A DNA stretch of 64,000 nucleotides from Siminovitchia thermophila. GTDB taxonomy: Bacteria; Bacillota; Bacilli; Bacillales; Bacillaceae_C. The position numbers were made by a program, and so were the translations under genes. The stretch spans positions 33,999 to 97,998 of the forward strand of contig NZ_JAFBFH010000016.1 of the NCBI RefSeq assembly GCF_016909185.1, in the 5' to 3' direction. The notes under the pieces are model-generated. The model searched no databases and was not told where the DNA came from. It saw only the letters and a program-made list of their open reading frames with translations. Position 1 is the first letter of the stretch. Each line of letters opens with the position of its first letter. Below are positions 18,920 to 30,276 of this stretch, piece after piece.

Positions 18920-21607
18920 TTGAAATTCCATCAAATGAAACTAGAAGAAGTGGAACAAACACTTCATACGAATATAACGAATGGTTTGACTCGTAAAGCT
19001 GTTCATAAAAAACGGGAGAAGTTCGGCTGGAATGAATTGTCCGAGGGGGAGCGGCCGTCGGCTATCCTGCTCTTTTTTAACCAATTTAAAGATTTTATGG
19101 TGCTTGTTCTTCTGGCAGCTACGCTTATTTCCGGACTCCTCGGTGAATACCTGGATGCGGTGGCCATCATGGTCATTGTTTTAATAAACGGTTTCTTAGG
19201 CTTTTTACAGGAAAATAAAGCAGAAAAGTCCCTGCAGGCGTTAAAAAATTTATCGGCTCCGCAAGTTACTGTGTTGCGGGATGGCGAATGGCAAAAGATC
19301 AATTCGAAAGAAGTTGTTCCCGGGGATATTATCAAATTTGCAAGCGGTGACCGGATTGGCGCTGATATGCGGATTATTGCCGCGAATAATTTGGAGATTG
19401 AGGAATCTGCTTTAACTGGTGAATCCATCCCTGCTCCGAAATTTACAGAACCCATTGCTGAAACGAATCCGCCGCTAGGGGATTTGGCGAACATGGCATT
19501 TAAGGGAACGTTGGTTACTCGCGGAAATGGGGTAGGGGTTGTGACCGCTATTGGAATGTCCACAGTGATGGGCAATATAGCCGGAATGATCCAGACAGCC
19601 GAATCCGTTATGACGCCTTTGCAAAGAAGGTTGGATCAACTCGGAAAAATATTGATTTCCGTGGCACTTGTTTTGACAGTACTTGTCGTCATTACGGGAA
19701 TCATCCATGGCCACGATGTTTATACGATGTTCTTGGCGGGAGTTTCCTTGGCTGTGGCGGCTATTCCCGAAGGTTTGCCGGCCATCGTTACGATCGCATT
19801 ATCTCTTGGCGTGCAGCGGATGATACGAAAAAATGCGATTGTTCGCAAGCTGCCGGCTGTTGAAACACTTGGGTGCGCATCTATTATTTGTTCGGACAAG
19901 ACCGGAACGATGACCCAAAACAAAATGACTGTGACAAAAATTTGGAATGGTGGAAAAGACTGGGATGTAACGGGAACCGGATATCATCTTGAGGGCGAAT
20001 TTTTTTATCAGGATCATAAGGTGGACGTGCTGAAGGAAAAAACACTTCAACAATTGCTCATTTTTGGAGCCTTATGCAATAACGCCTCCGTTTCTGTTAC
20101 TGGTAATGAAGTCGAGTTGGATGGAGACCCGACGGAAGGCGCCTTATTGATTGCTGCCTTGAAAGCGGGATATGAAAAACAGACGCTATTAAATGAATTT
20201 ACAGTTGAAAAAGAATATCCGTTTGATTCTGAACGAAAAATGATGAGTGTGCTTGTCAAGGATCGCTCCGGCCGCCGTTTGATTATTTCCAAAGGGGCAC
20301 CGGATGTGCTCATTACGAAATGCCAAAGGGCTTTATGGGGCGAAACCGTAAAACCGATTAATGATTTCATTCGAAAAGAGGTAGACGGGGCGGTCGAGGA
20401 GCTTGCTGTCCAAGCATTGAGGACGATTGCCGTCGGTTGCAAAGAACTCCACTCCCCAGACATTCCGCAAACGGCTCAAGAGGCCGAAAGCGGCCTGACG
20501 TTTATCGGGTTATTCGGAATGATCGATCCGCCGCGTCCCGAAGTGAAAGCCGCCGTTGAAGAGTGTCGCCAGGCCGGAATTAAAACCATTATGATTACCG
20601 GTGATCACGTCGTTACCGCCCGGGCCATTGCCAAACAATTGGGGATACTGGAAACAGGAAAGGAAAGCAGAAACGTGATGGACGGACAAATGCTGGACGA
20701 TATGTCCGTTCAGGAGCTGGAAGGAACCGTTGAGGATGTTGGGGTGTTTGCCCGGGTATCTCCAGAACATAAATTGAAGATTGTCAAGGCATTGCAAAAC
20801 AGAGGCCATGTTGTCGCCATGACCGGTGACGGGGTAAACGACGCGCCCGCGATCAAAGCGGCTGATATCGGAATTGCCATGGGAATTACTGGAACAGACG
20901 TGTCAAAAGAAGCATCTTCTTTAATTTTACTTGACGATAACTTTGCCACCATCAAGGCCGCCATCAAGGAAGGGCGGAACATTTATGAAAACATTCGTAA
21001 ATTCATCCGTTATTTACTGGCTTCAAATGTAGGGGAAATTCTTGTGATGTTATTCGCGATGCTCTTGTACCTGCCGCTTCCGTTGGTCCCCATTCAAATT
21101 TTATGGGTCAATCTTGTAACTGATGGATTGCCGGCCATGGCTCTTGGGTTGGACCAGCCTGAAGAAAATGTGATGCACAGAAAACCGCGGCATCCAAAGG
21201 AAGGTGTCTTTGCCCGCAAGCTAGGGTGGAAAATTGTTTCCCGCGGATTTTTGATCGGCATCGTTTCGTTAATTGCTTTTATCATCGTCTACAGACGGGA
21301 TCCTTCTGATCTTTCCTATGCCCAGACGATTGCTTTTACTACCCTTGTACTGTCCCAGCTTATACATGTTTTTGATTGCCGAAGCGAAATATCCGTTTTT
21401 TCAAGAAATCCGTTTGAAAACAAGTACTTGGTTTGGGCTGTCATTTCCTCGGCATTGCTGACTGTGGCGGTTATTTATATCCCGGTACTCCAGCCGATTT
21501 TTCATACTGTCCCCATTTTACCTTTGGACTGGTTGTTGGTATTGGGTCTCAGTTGTTTCCCGACTTTCTTATTGGCAGGTTCATTGTTTTCAAGAAAAAA
21601 CAAATAA
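18920..21607 (+). CDS. yloB: Calcium-transporting P-type ATPase (YloB)
   Basis: P2A-type ATPase that pumps Ca2+ across the membrane at the cost of ATP. It has 895 residues. The N-terminal cation-ATPase domain, actuator motif TGES, PEGLP in the fourth transmembrane helix, phosphorylation motif SDKTGTMT (Asp near 330), MTGDGVNDAP hinge and six C-terminal helices are all complete. It is closely similar in order to B. subtilis YloB, which is linked to spore germination and heat resistance. The start is one of two adjacent TTG codons (18917 or 18920); the second gives the conserved MKFHQM start. Confidence 0.92.
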   Translation: MKFHQMKLEEVEQTLHTNITNGLTRKAVHKKREKFGWNELSEGERPSAILLFFNQFKDFMVLVLLAATLISGLLGEYLDAVAIMVIVLINGFLGFLQENKAEKSLQALKNLSAPQVTVLRDGEWQKINSKEVVPGDIIKFASGDRIGADMRIIAANNLEIEESALTGESIPAPKFTEPIAETNPPLGDLANMAFKGTLVTRGNGVGVVTAIGMSTVMGNIAGMIQTAESVMTPLQRRLDQLGKILISVALVLTVLVVITGIIHGHDVYTMFLAGVSLAVAAIPEGLPAIVTIALSLGVQRMIRKNAIVRKLPAVETLGCASIICSDKTGTMTQNKMTVTKIWNGGKDWDVTGTGYHLEGEFFYQDHKVDVLKEKTLQQLLIFGALCNNASVSVTGNEVELDGDPTEGALLIAALKAGYEKQTLLNEFTVEKEYPFDSERKMMSVLVKDRSGRRLIISKGAPDVLITKCQRALWGETVKPINDFIRKEVDGAVEELAVQALRTIAVGCKELHSPDIPQTAQEAESGLTFIGLFGMIDPPRPEVKAAVEECRQAGIKTIMITGDHVVTARAIAKQLGILETGKESRNVMDGQMLDDMSVQELEGTVEDVGVFARVSPEHKLKIVKALQNRGHVVAMTGDGVNDAPAIKAADIGIAMGITGTDVSKEASSLILLDDNFATIKAAIKEGRNIYENIRKFIRYLLASNVGEILVMLFAMLLYLPLPLVPIQILWVNLVTDGLPAMALGLDQPEENVMHRKPRHPKEGVFARKLGWKIVSRGFLIGIVSLIAFIIVYRRDPSDLSYAQTIAFTTLVLSQLIHVFDCRSEISVFSRNPFENKYLVWAVISSALLTVAVIYIPVLQPIFHTVPILPLDWLLVLGLSCFPTFLLAGSLFSRKNK

Positions 21608-21612
21608 TGTTA

Positions 21613-21653
21613 TGATATAATCGATGAAGGTAATAGGATGAAGCTATTACCTT
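21613..21653 (+). promoter_or_regulatory. Extended -10 promoter and overlapping 5' hairpin before yicC
   Basis: TGATATAAT (21613-21621) is an extended -10 element without a good -35. Immediately downstream AAGGTAATAG (21627-21636) pairs perfectly with CTATTACCTT (21644-21653), followed by T-rich sequence. The hairpin may terminate yloB transcripts, stabilise the 5' end of the yicC message, or both. Confidence 0.55.
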
Positions 21654-21689
21654 TCTTATTGTGTATGAAGCGACCGGGAGTGACTGTGA

Positions 21690-22565
21690 ATGGCTGCAAG
21701 CATGACGGGATTTGGACGAAGCATAAAACAAACGGAAAATTTGAGCATTCAAGTAGAAATAAAAACGGTTAACCACCGTTTTTTGGAATATAGCATCAAA
21801 TTACCCCAAGCTTTCGCCTATGCTGATATGGAAATAAGAAAATGCTTGAACAAATACATAAAGCGGGGCCGGGTAGAGGTTCATGCAACGTTTTCTGGCA
21901 CATGGAATGCGGCAAAGGAATTGCATATTGACTGGAATCTTTTAGACAGTTATTATCAGTTTATACAGCAGGCCAGCGAAAGGTATCAATTGCCTTCAGA
22001 CCTGTCGGTTACGGATGTATTACATATTGATGAAGCAGTAGTTGTCAGCGAAGGCAGGCGAGATGTCGACGATCTTGTTACTGTCCTGATGGAGGCTGTT
22101 GAAGAAGCCGCAGATAAACTTCTGGAAATGCGGATAAGGGAAGGAGAAAACTTGCTTTCCGATCTGGCAAACCACATTTCTTCGTTACATCTCCTCGTAG
22201 AAAAGGCAAAGATGCAGGCTCCAAAAGCAGAAATGGCTTATCGGAAAAAACTTGAAAAGAAATTGAAAGATGTGGCTGGCGACATGTTAGATGACACAAG
22301 AATCGCAACGGAGGCGGCTGTTTTTGCCGATAAATCCGATATAAGTGAAGAGCTGGCCAGGCTTGCAAGCCATATCGCACAGTTTACAGAAACAATGAAC
22401 TCCAAGGGACCCGTCGGTCGGAAACTCGATTTCATTATCCAAGAAATGAACAGGGAAGCGAATACAATTGGTTCAAAAGGAAGCGATTCTGACATTTCGT
22501 CGCTCGTAGTGGAAATGAAAGTGTTGATCGAAAAGCTACGGGAGCAAGTGCAAAATTTGGAGTAA
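21690..22565 (+). CDS. yicC: YicC family protein
   Basis: Member of the YicC family, whose E. coli member acts in RNA decay as an endoribonuclease. It has 291 residues, typical for the family. The N-terminus MTGFGRS and the C-terminal segment RKLDFIIQEMNREANTIGSK are the family signatures. It starts at an ATG behind GGGAGTGA and heads the yicC-remA-gmk-rpoZ cluster, which is conserved across Bacillus (yloC in B. subtilis). Its role here is inferred from homology. Confidence 0.9.
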   Translation: MAASMTGFGRSIKQTENLSIQVEIKTVNHRFLEYSIKLPQAFAYADMEIRKCLNKYIKRGRVEVHATFSGTWNAAKELHIDWNLLDSYYQFIQQASERYQLPSDLSVTDVLHIDEAVVVSEGRRDVDDLVTVLMEAVEEAADKLLEMRIREGENLLSDLANHISSLHLLVEKAKMQAPKAEMAYRKKLEKKLKDVAGDMLDDTRIATEAAVFADKSDISEELARLASHIAQFTETMNSKGPVGRKLDFIIQEMNREANTIGSKGSDSDISSLVVEMKVLIEKLREQVQNLE

Positions 22566-22611
22566 ATAACGGTTGTAAAAGCAAACAACCGTCAATACTG
22601 GGAGGAGCAGC

Positions 22612-23495
<884 letters not shown>

Positions 23496-23496
23496 C

Positions 23497-23709
23497 ATGC
23501 TATATCCTTCTATTGATAAGTTAATGGAAGTGATTGACTCCAAATATTCACTCGTTTCCATTGCCGCAAAAAGAGCCCGTGATCTGAAGGATCATAACAA
23601 GCCTCTTTTGGAAAAATACGTTTCCCATAAATATGTCGGCAAGGCATTGGAAGAAATAAATGAAGGTGTCCTCAAAGTCAAGGTCGAAGACAACGCGCTA
23701 GCCGAATAG
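23497..23709 (+). CDS. rpoZ: RNA polymerase omega subunit
   Basis: Accessory subunit that helps assembly and stability of RNA polymerase. It has 70 residues. The omega family pattern is clear: [28 protein letters not shown], then [20 protein letters not shown]. It begins immediately after gmk behind GGAGGTGG and is followed by a strong terminator. Confidence 0.95.
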   Translation: MLYPSIDKLMEVIDSKYSLVSIAAKRARDLKDHNKPLLEKYVSHKYVGKALEEINEGVLKVKVEDNALAE

Positions 23710-23719
23710 GGAAAATAAT

Positions 23720-23755
23720 CAACCTGTCCGCCAGGATAGGTTGTTTTTTCTTTTC
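23720..23755 (+). terminator. Terminator after rpoZ
   Basis: CAACCTGTCC (23720-23729) pairs with GGATAGGTTG (23734-23743), followed by TTTTTTCTTTT. Confidence 0.85.
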
Positions 23756-23821
23756 TATAACACGATTATCATTCATAATAGAAGAAAATAAGAAAAGTGT
23801 ACAATAAAGGAGATATATGTC

Positions 23822-25027
23822 GTGAATAAAAAAAAAATCTTGCTTTGTATTTCTGGGGGAATCGCAGTATACAAAGCGGCGGATTTAACGAGCAAGCTTG
23901 TTCAATCAGGCTTTGAAGTGAAAGTGATCATGACCGCCTCCGCAGTAAAGTTTGTTACACCGCTGACATTTCAGGCTCTTTCGAGAAATGAAGTCCATAT
24001 AGATACCTTTGCCGAAAATGACCCATCTGTTATTGCCCACATTGATCTGGCGGGTTGGGCAGATTTGGTGTTGGTCGTTCCGGCTACGGCCAATATGATC
24101 GGGAAATTGGCGAACGGCATCGCAGATGACATGATCTCCACGACTCTTTTGGCCACGACTGCGCCCGTATGGATTGCTCCCGCCATGAATGTCCATATGT
24201 ATAACCACCCATCCGTGAAAAAAAATATCGAAACCCTTTTGGAATATGGTGTCCGTATGATTGAGCCGGGATCGGGGTATTTGGCATGCGGATATGTGGG
24301 GAAGGGCAGATTGGAAAGCCCGGCCGTTATTTTGGAAAAAGTGGAGGAGTTTTTTGCGCCCAAGCAAGCGGTATTACAAAATCAAACTGTCCTTGTCACG
24401 GCAGGACCCACAAAAGAAAAGCTTGATCCAGTCCGTTACTTTACAAACAGATCAAGCGGAAAAATGGGTTATGCATTGGCGGAGCAGGCTGCTTTGCTCG
24501 GGGCAAACGTCATTTTAATATCTGGAACGGATCGTCTTCCGATCCCGCAAGATGTTACGTGGATACATGTTGAAAGTGCAGAGGACATGTATAAAGAAGT
24601 GATGAAACATTCCGTTGGAGCCGATATCATCATAAAGAGCGCCGCCGTGGCTGATTACCGGCCGAAGCAGATGTTTGACTCCAAAATAAAGAAATCAGCA
24701 GACCGAATCATGATCGAGATGGAAAAAACGACAGATATCCTTTATGAACTCGGAAAAAGAAAGAAGGATCAATTTTTGGTAGGTTTTGCTGCTGAAACAA
24801 ATCATGTTGAAGAATATGCGAGAGAAAAGCTTACAAGAAAAAACGCCGATATGATTGTTGCCAACAATGTCACCCTTGAAGGAGCCGGATTTGAAGGGAA
24901 TACCAACATCGTAACGATCTATCATAAGGATGGTTCCGCGAAGGAGTTACCAATAATGAGCAAAGCGGATATTGCCAAAGAAATTCTAATGGAGATCGCT
25001 TCACAAATGGGGGAATGGCAAACATGA
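23822..25027 (+). CDS. coaBC: Bifunctional phosphopantothenoylcysteine decarboxylase / phosphopantothenate-cysteine ligase
   Basis: Carries out two consecutive steps of coenzyme A synthesis. It has 401 residues. The N-terminal flavin-dependent CoaC domain contains the PAMN motif and ACGYVGKGR. The C-terminal CoaB domain, from about residue 190, begins with VLVTAGPTKEKLDPVRY and contains KSAAVADYRP. The GTG start lies behind AAAGGAGAT. The stop overlaps the priA ATG. Confidence 0.95.
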   Translation: MNKKKILLCISGGIAVYKAADLTSKLVQSGFEVKVIMTASAVKFVTPLTFQALSRNEVHIDTFAENDPSVIAHIDLAGWADLVLVVPATANMIGKLANGIADDMISTTLLATTAPVWIAPAMNVHMYNHPSVKKNIETLLEYGVRMIEPGSGYLACGYVGKGRLESPAVILEKVEEFFAPKQAVLQNQTVLVTAGPTKEKLDPVRYFTNRSSGKMGYALAEQAALLGANVILISGTDRLPIPQDVTWIHVESAEDMYKEVMKHSVGADIIIKSAAVADYRPKQMFDSKIKKSADRIMIEMEKTTDILYELGKRKKDQFLVGFAAETNHVEEYAREKLTRKNADMIVANNVTLEGAGFEGNTNIVTIYHKDGSAKELPIMSKADIAKEILMEIASQMGEWQT

Positions 25028-27429
25028 CAATTGCCCGGGTCATTGTTGATGTTCCCGCAATTGGAACAGATAAAGAGTTTGATTACGCCATACCTGAAAA
25101 ATGGCGGGAAATGATTCAGCCGGGAATGCGTGTTGCCGTGCCATTTGGCCCCCGGATTATTCAAGGGTTTGTCATTGGGTTGAAAGATACGACAGATGTT
25201 CCACGTTTAAAATCCATCAGTAAGCCATTGGATATGACGCCCGTTTTAAATAAGGAGCTTCTGAGATTAGGAGAGTGGATTGCCGAACAAACGTTGTCTT
25301 TTAAGATCACTTCCTTCCATGCAATGCTTCCAGCCGCCATGAAAGCAAAGTATAAAAAAGTCATCCGGAAAACGGATCATATGAAACTGATTTCTTTAGA
25401 CGACTTATTTGGCGGAAAGCAGGAAATAGACTGGAAGGAGGCAGAAAAACGAAATCTGCTCCCTGATCTTCACAAAGAGATCAATAAAGGCAATGCCGAA
25501 GTCATTTATCTTGTAAAGGACCGGGCGAAAACGAAAAAAATGAAAATAGTGCAGCCGGCAGTGCCACATCATGAGCTGAGAGTGGCTGCCGATGAGCTTC
25601 CAAAGAATGCAGTGAACCAAATAAAGCTGCTGCAATATATTCATGCTGCACAAGAGGAATCATTTGAGGCGGGGGATTTGGCCGCCCGCGCGGAAGTGCC
25701 CCGGCAAACGATTGCGGCACTTGTCAAAAAGGGAATTTTATCTGAAACAGAAGAAGACGTATATCGGGACCCATATAAGCACAAACATTTTCAGCGGACG
25801 ACCCCGTTGCCGCTCACTGCCCAACAGCAAGAGGCCATTCGCCCGATATTGGAAACGATTGAAACAAATATCCACCAAACGTTCATGCTTTTCGGTGTAA
25901 CAGGCAGCGGCAAGACAGAAGTCTATTTACAGTCCATTCATGAAGTGATCAAAAAAGGGGAAGAGGCGATTGTCCTTGTACCAGAAATTGCACTTACCCC
26001 GCAAATGGTAGAAAGATTTAAAGGACGATTTGGAAGTGATGTGGCTGTCCTGCACAGTCGGCTTTCCATTGGCGAACAGTATGACGAGTGGCGCAAAATC
26101 CAAAAAAAGGAAGTCAAAGTCGTTGTCGGAGCGCGTTCAGCCGTGTTTGCCCCTTTCGAAAACTTGGGAATCATTATTATAGATGAAGAACATGAAACGA
26201 GCTATAAGCAGGAAGAAACACCGCGCTATCATGCCCGGGACGTTGCCATTGAAAGGGCAAAATATCATCAGTGCCCAGTCGTTCTTGGCAGCGCCACACC
26301 TTCACTCGAGTCGTTTGCCAGGGCTCAAAAAGGAGTTTACCAACTGTTGACATTGTCTAAAAGGATGAATGAAAAACAGTTACCTTCGGTAGCAATTGTG
26401 GATATGCGGGAGGAAATGAGAAGCGGCAACCGGTCGATGTTTTCCAAAGAGCTTTTTGAAAAACTCAAAGACAGGCTTGCCAAACGGGAACAAACGGTTT
26501 TATTTTTGAATCGCCGCGGTCATTCTACGTTTTTAATGTGCCGCGATTGCGGATTTGTCATGCAATGCCCGCACTGCGACATTACGCTGACATTTCACCG
26601 CTATTCCAATGAAATGAAGTGCCATTATTGCGGGTTTCAAACGGAGGCGCCGCAAACCTGCCCGGACTGCGCAAGTTCGCATATCCGTTATTTTGGTACC
26701 GGAACACAAAAAGTGGAAGAAGAGCTTTCTAAATTGCTTCCAGAGGCCAGGGTGATCAGGATGGACGTGGACACAACTGGACGAAAAGGTGCCCACGAAC
26801 GGCTATTAGACCATTTTCAGGCGGGACGAGCGGATATTTTGCTTGGAACACAAATGATTGCCAAAGGGCTAGATTTTCCCAATATTACCCTTGTTGGCGT
26901 ATTAAGTGCCGATACGATGCTTCATTTGCCGGATTTTCGCGCTGCCGAAAAAACGTTCCAGCTTCTGACGCAAGTGAGCGGGAGAGCAGGAAGACATGAA
27001 TTATCTGGAGAAGTGGTCATTCAAACATATTCACCTGAACATTACAGCATCCAGCTTGCGGGGAAGCAGGATTACGATCGTTTTTACAGGCAGGAAATGG
27101 CCATGAGAAAACTTGGCTCATATCCTCCTTTTTACTATCTGGCATTAATCACGGTTCAACACGAAGACTTAATGAAAGTCATTTCCGTTACCGAAAAAAT
27201 ATCCAACTATATGAAAGCAAGAATATCGCAAGATGCCATTTTATTGGGGCCTGTCGCATCCCCCATCCCCAGAATCAATGATAGATATCGTTATCAATGT
27301 TTGATAAAATACAAGCGGGAACCGAACCTTTTTCCAGCATTGAAGAAAGTGCTTGAACATTATCAAACGAAACTTTCAAAAGAGGGATTATCCATCTCCA
27401 TCGATGTTAATCCTTATATGATGATATAA
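25024..27429 (+). CDS. priA: Primosomal protein N' (replication restart helicase)
   Basis: 3'-5' DNA helicase that recognises stalled forks and reloads the replisome. It has 801 residues. An N-terminal DNA-binding region is followed by helicase motifs GVTGSGKTEVY (Walker A) and DEEH, and then a zinc-binding insertion with paired CxxC motifs (CRDCGF, CPHC, CHYCGF, CPDC). The C-terminal helicase half includes GTQMIAKGLDFPN. The ATG at 25024 overlaps the coaBC stop (ATGA) and has GGGGG upstream; the ATG at 25015 lies too close to that site. Confidence 0.95.
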   Translation: MTIARVIVDVPAIGTDKEFDYAIPEKWREMIQPGMRVAVPFGPRIIQGFVIGLKDTTDVPRLKSISKPLDMTPVLNKELLRLGEWIAEQTLSFKITSFHAMLPAAMKAKYKKVIRKTDHMKLISLDDLFGGKQEIDWKEAEKRNLLPDLHKEINKGNAEVIYLVKDRAKTKKMKIVQPAVPHHELRVAADELPKNAVNQIKLLQYIHAAQEESFEAGDLAARAEVPRQTIAALVKKGILSETEEDVYRDPYKHKHFQRTTPLPLTAQQQEAIRPILETIETNIHQTFMLFGVTGSGKTEVYLQSIHEVIKKGEEAIVLVPEIALTPQMVERFKGRFGSDVAVLHSRLSIGEQYDEWRKIQKKEVKVVVGARSAVFAPFENLGIIIIDEEHETSYKQEETPRYHARDVAIERAKYHQCPVVLGSATPSLESFARAQKGVYQLLTLSKRMNEKQLPSVAIVDMREEMRSGNRSMFSKELFEKLKDRLAKREQTVLFLNRRGHSTFLMCRDCGFVMQCPHCDITLTFHRYSNEMKCHYCGFQTEAPQTCPDCASSHIRYFGTGTQKVEEELSKLLPEARVIRMDVDTTGRKGAHERLLDHFQAGRADILLGTQMIAKGLDFPNITLVGVLSADTMLHLPDFRAAEKTFQLLTQVSGRAGRHELSGEVVIQTYSPEHYSIQLAGKQDYDRFYRQEMAMRKLGSYPPFYYLALITVQHEDLMKVISVTEKISNYMKARISQDAILLGPVASPIPRINDRYRYQCLIKYKREPNLFPALKKVLEHYQTKLSKEGLSISIDVNPYMMI

Positions 27430-27452
27430 CTGACAGAAATGAGGAACTCATA

Positions 27453-27956
27453 GTGGCTATTCTACCCATCGTATGTCATCCAAACGAAATGTTGGAGAAG
27501 AGCTGTGAACGTGTCACTCTTTTTGACGAAGCTCTTGGATCACTGTTGAATGATATGTATGAAACAATGATCGCCGCTGATGGAGTTGGGCTAGCCGCTC
27601 CGCAAATAGGCGTTGGTCAACAAATTGCAATCGTGGACATTGGTGAGGAATATGGTGATGAGTATATTGAACTGATTAATCCTGTCATCGTACAGGCAAG
27701 TGGTTCAGAAACTGATATAGAGGGCTGTTTGAGCATGCCCGGTTTATATGGAAAGGTCCCACGCCATCGCATTGTCGTTGTAAAAGCAATGGATCGGCAT
27801 GGACAAGTATTTTCCATAAAAGCCGAAGGCTTTTTAGCCAGGGCTCTGCAGCATGAAATTGATCATTTGCAAGGCATTTTGTTTACAACAAAAGTCACTG
27901 AATATGTAACGGAATCTGAATTGGCGACATTGGAAGGGAGCGAACTGAATGACTAA
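27453..27956 (+). CDS. def: Peptide deformylase
   Basis: Metalloenzyme that removes the formyl group from new proteins. It has 167 residues and all three motifs: [18 protein letters not shown] with the metal-binding Cys, and HEIDHLQG with the two His ligands and catalytic Glu. The GTG start follows GAGGAA. It overlaps fmt, so formylation and deformylation genes are translationally coupled. Confidence 0.95.
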   Translation: MAILPIVCHPNEMLEKSCERVTLFDEALGSLLNDMYETMIAADGVGLAAPQIGVGQQIAIVDIGEEYGDEYIELINPVIVQASGSETDIEGCLSMPGLYGKVPRHRIVVVKAMDRHGQVFSIKAEGFLARALQHEIDHLQGILFTTKVTEYVTESELATLEGSELND

Positions 27957-28893
27957 GGTGATATTTATGGGAACGCCCGATTTTGCCGTCCCCATTTTAA
28001 GAACGTTGATCGAGGATGGGTATGATGTGGCCGCAGTCGTTACCCAGCCGGACAGGCCGGTTGGCAGGAAAAGGATATTGACGCCGCCGCCTGTAAAAAA
28101 AGAAGCGGAAAAGTGGAATATTCCCGTCTACCAGCCTGAGAAAATCAGTGAAGCAGCAGAAACGGACAAAATCCTGGAGCTTTCCCCGGACTTGATCGTC
28201 ACGGCTGCTTTTGGGCAACTGTTGCCAAGCCCCATTTTGGATGCTCCTAAACACGGCTGCATAAATGTCCATGCTTCCTTGTTGCCTGAGCTTCGGGGCG
28301 GGGCGCCGATTCACCACGCCATCATGCGCGGGATGGCCAAAACAGGGATCACGATCATGTATATGGTTGAAAAACTCGATGCCGGAGATATTATCAGTCA
28401 AGTGGAAGTTCCCATTACCGAACAAGATGACGTCGGTTCCTTGCATGACAAGCTGAGTGAAGCAGGGGCAACCCTTTTGTCGACAACACTTCCGAAGCTT
28501 CTCGCCGGTGAACTAAATCCCCGTCCCCAGGAAGAATCACAAGCAACTTATGCTTTCAACATCACCCGTGAACAAGAACAAATTGACTGGTCTTCTTCCG
28601 GAGAAGACATATACAATCATATTCGCGGTTTATGCCCTTGGCCGGTTGCCTATACAACTTTCGACGGTGACATTTTAAAAATTTGGCAAGCGCAAAAAAA
28701 GCATATCGAAGCAAAAAAGAAGCCGGGAACGATTGTCCAGGTTGAAAAAGACGGTTTTCTAGTATCCACGGGAAACAATACAGGCATCAAAATATTGGAA
28801 TTGCAGCCTGCGGGGAAGAAAAAAATGTCAGCGTCCCAATATTTAAGAGGAGCAGGGGCTTCCATCAAAGAAGGCGATCTTTTAGGAGAATAA
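27949..28893 (+). CDS. fmt: Methionyl-tRNA formyltransferase
   Basis: Formylates initiator Met-tRNA using 10-formyl-tetrahydrofolate. It has 314 residues. The N-terminal catalytic domain contains [16 protein letters not shown] and the conserved Asp of EKLDAGD; the C-terminal tRNA-binding domain follows from about 205. It overlaps def by 8 nt and is followed 3 nt later by rsmB. Confidence 0.96.
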   Translation: MTKVIFMGTPDFAVPILRTLIEDGYDVAAVVTQPDRPVGRKRILTPPPVKKEAEKWNIPVYQPEKISEAAETDKILELSPDLIVTAAFGQLLPSPILDAPKHGCINVHASLLPELRGGAPIHHAIMRGMAKTGITIMYMVEKLDAGDIISQVEVPITEQDDVGSLHDKLSEAGATLLSTTLPKLLAGELNPRPQEESQATYAFNITREQEQIDWSSSGEDIYNHIRGLCPWPVAYTTFDGDILKIWQAQKKHIEAKKKPGTIVQVEKDGFLVSTGNNTGIKILELQPAGKKKMSASQYLRGAGASIKEGDLLGE

Positions 28894-28896
28894 AAC

Positions 28897-30234
28897 ATGA
28901 AAAAGCCACCGAAAAACGTTCGCGAAGTTGCATTGGACATATTAGAAGCAGTGGAAAAACAAAGGTCATACAGCAATCTTCTGCTGAACAGCTTCATTAA
29001 AAAATATCAATTAAAAGGGCCTGATACGGCTTTGCTGACAGAAATGGTCTACGGAACAATCCAAAGAAAGATGACCCTTGATTATTATTTGGAGCCGTTT
29101 ATTAAAAAGAAATTGGAGAACTGGGTTCGCAATTTGTTGCGGCTTTCCGTATATCAAATGGTTTATTTGGATAAAATTCCTGATCGGGCTGTTATTCACG
29201 AAGCAGTAGAAATAGCCAAAAAACGTGGCCATCGAGGTATTGCCGGGCTTGTGAACGGTGTATTAAGGTCCATTCAGAGAAACGGTATACCATCCCTGGA
29301 TTCTATCTCAGATCCCGCACAACGCCTGGCGATTGCGACTAGCCACCCACAGTGGCTGGTCGAGCGGTGGATCACTCAGTATGGACTTGAAAAAACGCAA
29401 GACATGTGTGAAAAGAATTTGCAGGCTCCTGTTCAAACAGCGAGGGTAAACGTGTTAAAAACGTCAAGGGAACACTTGCTTGAATTACTGGAAGAAGAAG
29501 GCCTTATTGCAGAGCCGAGCCCCATTATTCCCATTTCTGTTCGAGCTGTCAAGGGCAACTTGGCGCATTCGAAATATTATGAGAAGGGATATTTTACCAT
29601 TCAGGATGAAAGCTCCATGCTGGCCGCCTACGCGCTCAACCTTTCTCCCCGTCAAAAGGTGCTTGATGCTTGCGCGGCTCCCGGGGGCAAAGCGGCTCAT
29701 ATTGCCGAGATGCTGGAAAATACAGGGGAAGTCATTGCGCTCGATCTTCACGCCCATAAAGCAAAATTGATTACCGAGCAGGCGAACCGGTTAAGCCTTC
29801 AAAACATAACAGTCCAAATACTTGACAGCCGGAAGGTAAACGAGATATTTCCTGAGAAATCCTTTGACAGGGTGCTCGTAGATGCGCCTTGTTCGGGTTT
29901 AGGTGTTCTGCGTCGGAAGCCGGACATCAAGTATGCCAAGACGGCGGCAGATATTTATTCCCTGAAAACTGTTCAAGCCGATATATTGAATGCAACAGCA
30001 AAGCTTGTGAAAACAGGCGGGGTGCTCGTTTACAGTACATGTACGGTTGATCAGGAAGAAAACGTAAAAGTTGCTGAGAACTTTCTGATTGATCACCCTG
30101 ACTTTGAACCGTATCCATTACAATTGCCGGAGGCGATATCCGCCTTGGCAAATGGATATTACGTGCAAATCATGCCCCAAGATTTTGACAGTGACGGCTT
30201 TTTCATTTCATCATTTAGAAAAAAGGAAGAATAA
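28897..30234 (+). CDS. rsmB: 16S rRNA (cytosine-967-C5) methyltransferase
   Basis: Methylates C967 of 16S rRNA with S-adenosylmethionine. It has 445 residues. The N-terminal NusB-like RNA-binding domain (1-140) is followed by a Rossmann methyltransferase with CAAPGGK, VDAPCSGLG and the catalytic Cys in STCTVDQEEN. In B. subtilis rlmN separates this gene from prpC, but here stp follows after 42 nt. Confidence 0.95.
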   Translation: MKKPPKNVREVALDILEAVEKQRSYSNLLLNSFIKKYQLKGPDTALLTEMVYGTIQRKMTLDYYLEPFIKKKLENWVRNLLRLSVYQMVYLDKIPDRAVIHEAVEIAKKRGHRGIAGLVNGVLRSIQRNGIPSLDSISDPAQRLAIATSHPQWLVERWITQYGLEKTQDMCEKNLQAPVQTARVNVLKTSREHLLELLEEEGLIAEPSPIIPISVRAVKGNLAHSKYYEKGYFTIQDESSMLAAYALNLSPRQKVLDACAAPGGKAAHIAEMLENTGEVIALDLHAHKAKLITEQANRLSLQNITVQILDSRKVNEIFPEKSFDRVLVDAPCSGLGVLRRKPDIKYAKTAADIYSLKTVQADILNATAKLVKTGGVLVYSTCTVDQEENVKVAENFLIDHPDFEPYPLQLPEAISALANGYYVQIMPQDFDSDGFFISSFRKKEE

Positions 30235-30276
30235 AAAGTCGTTCCAAATTGACTTATGGGATGAGGTGGATCGCAA

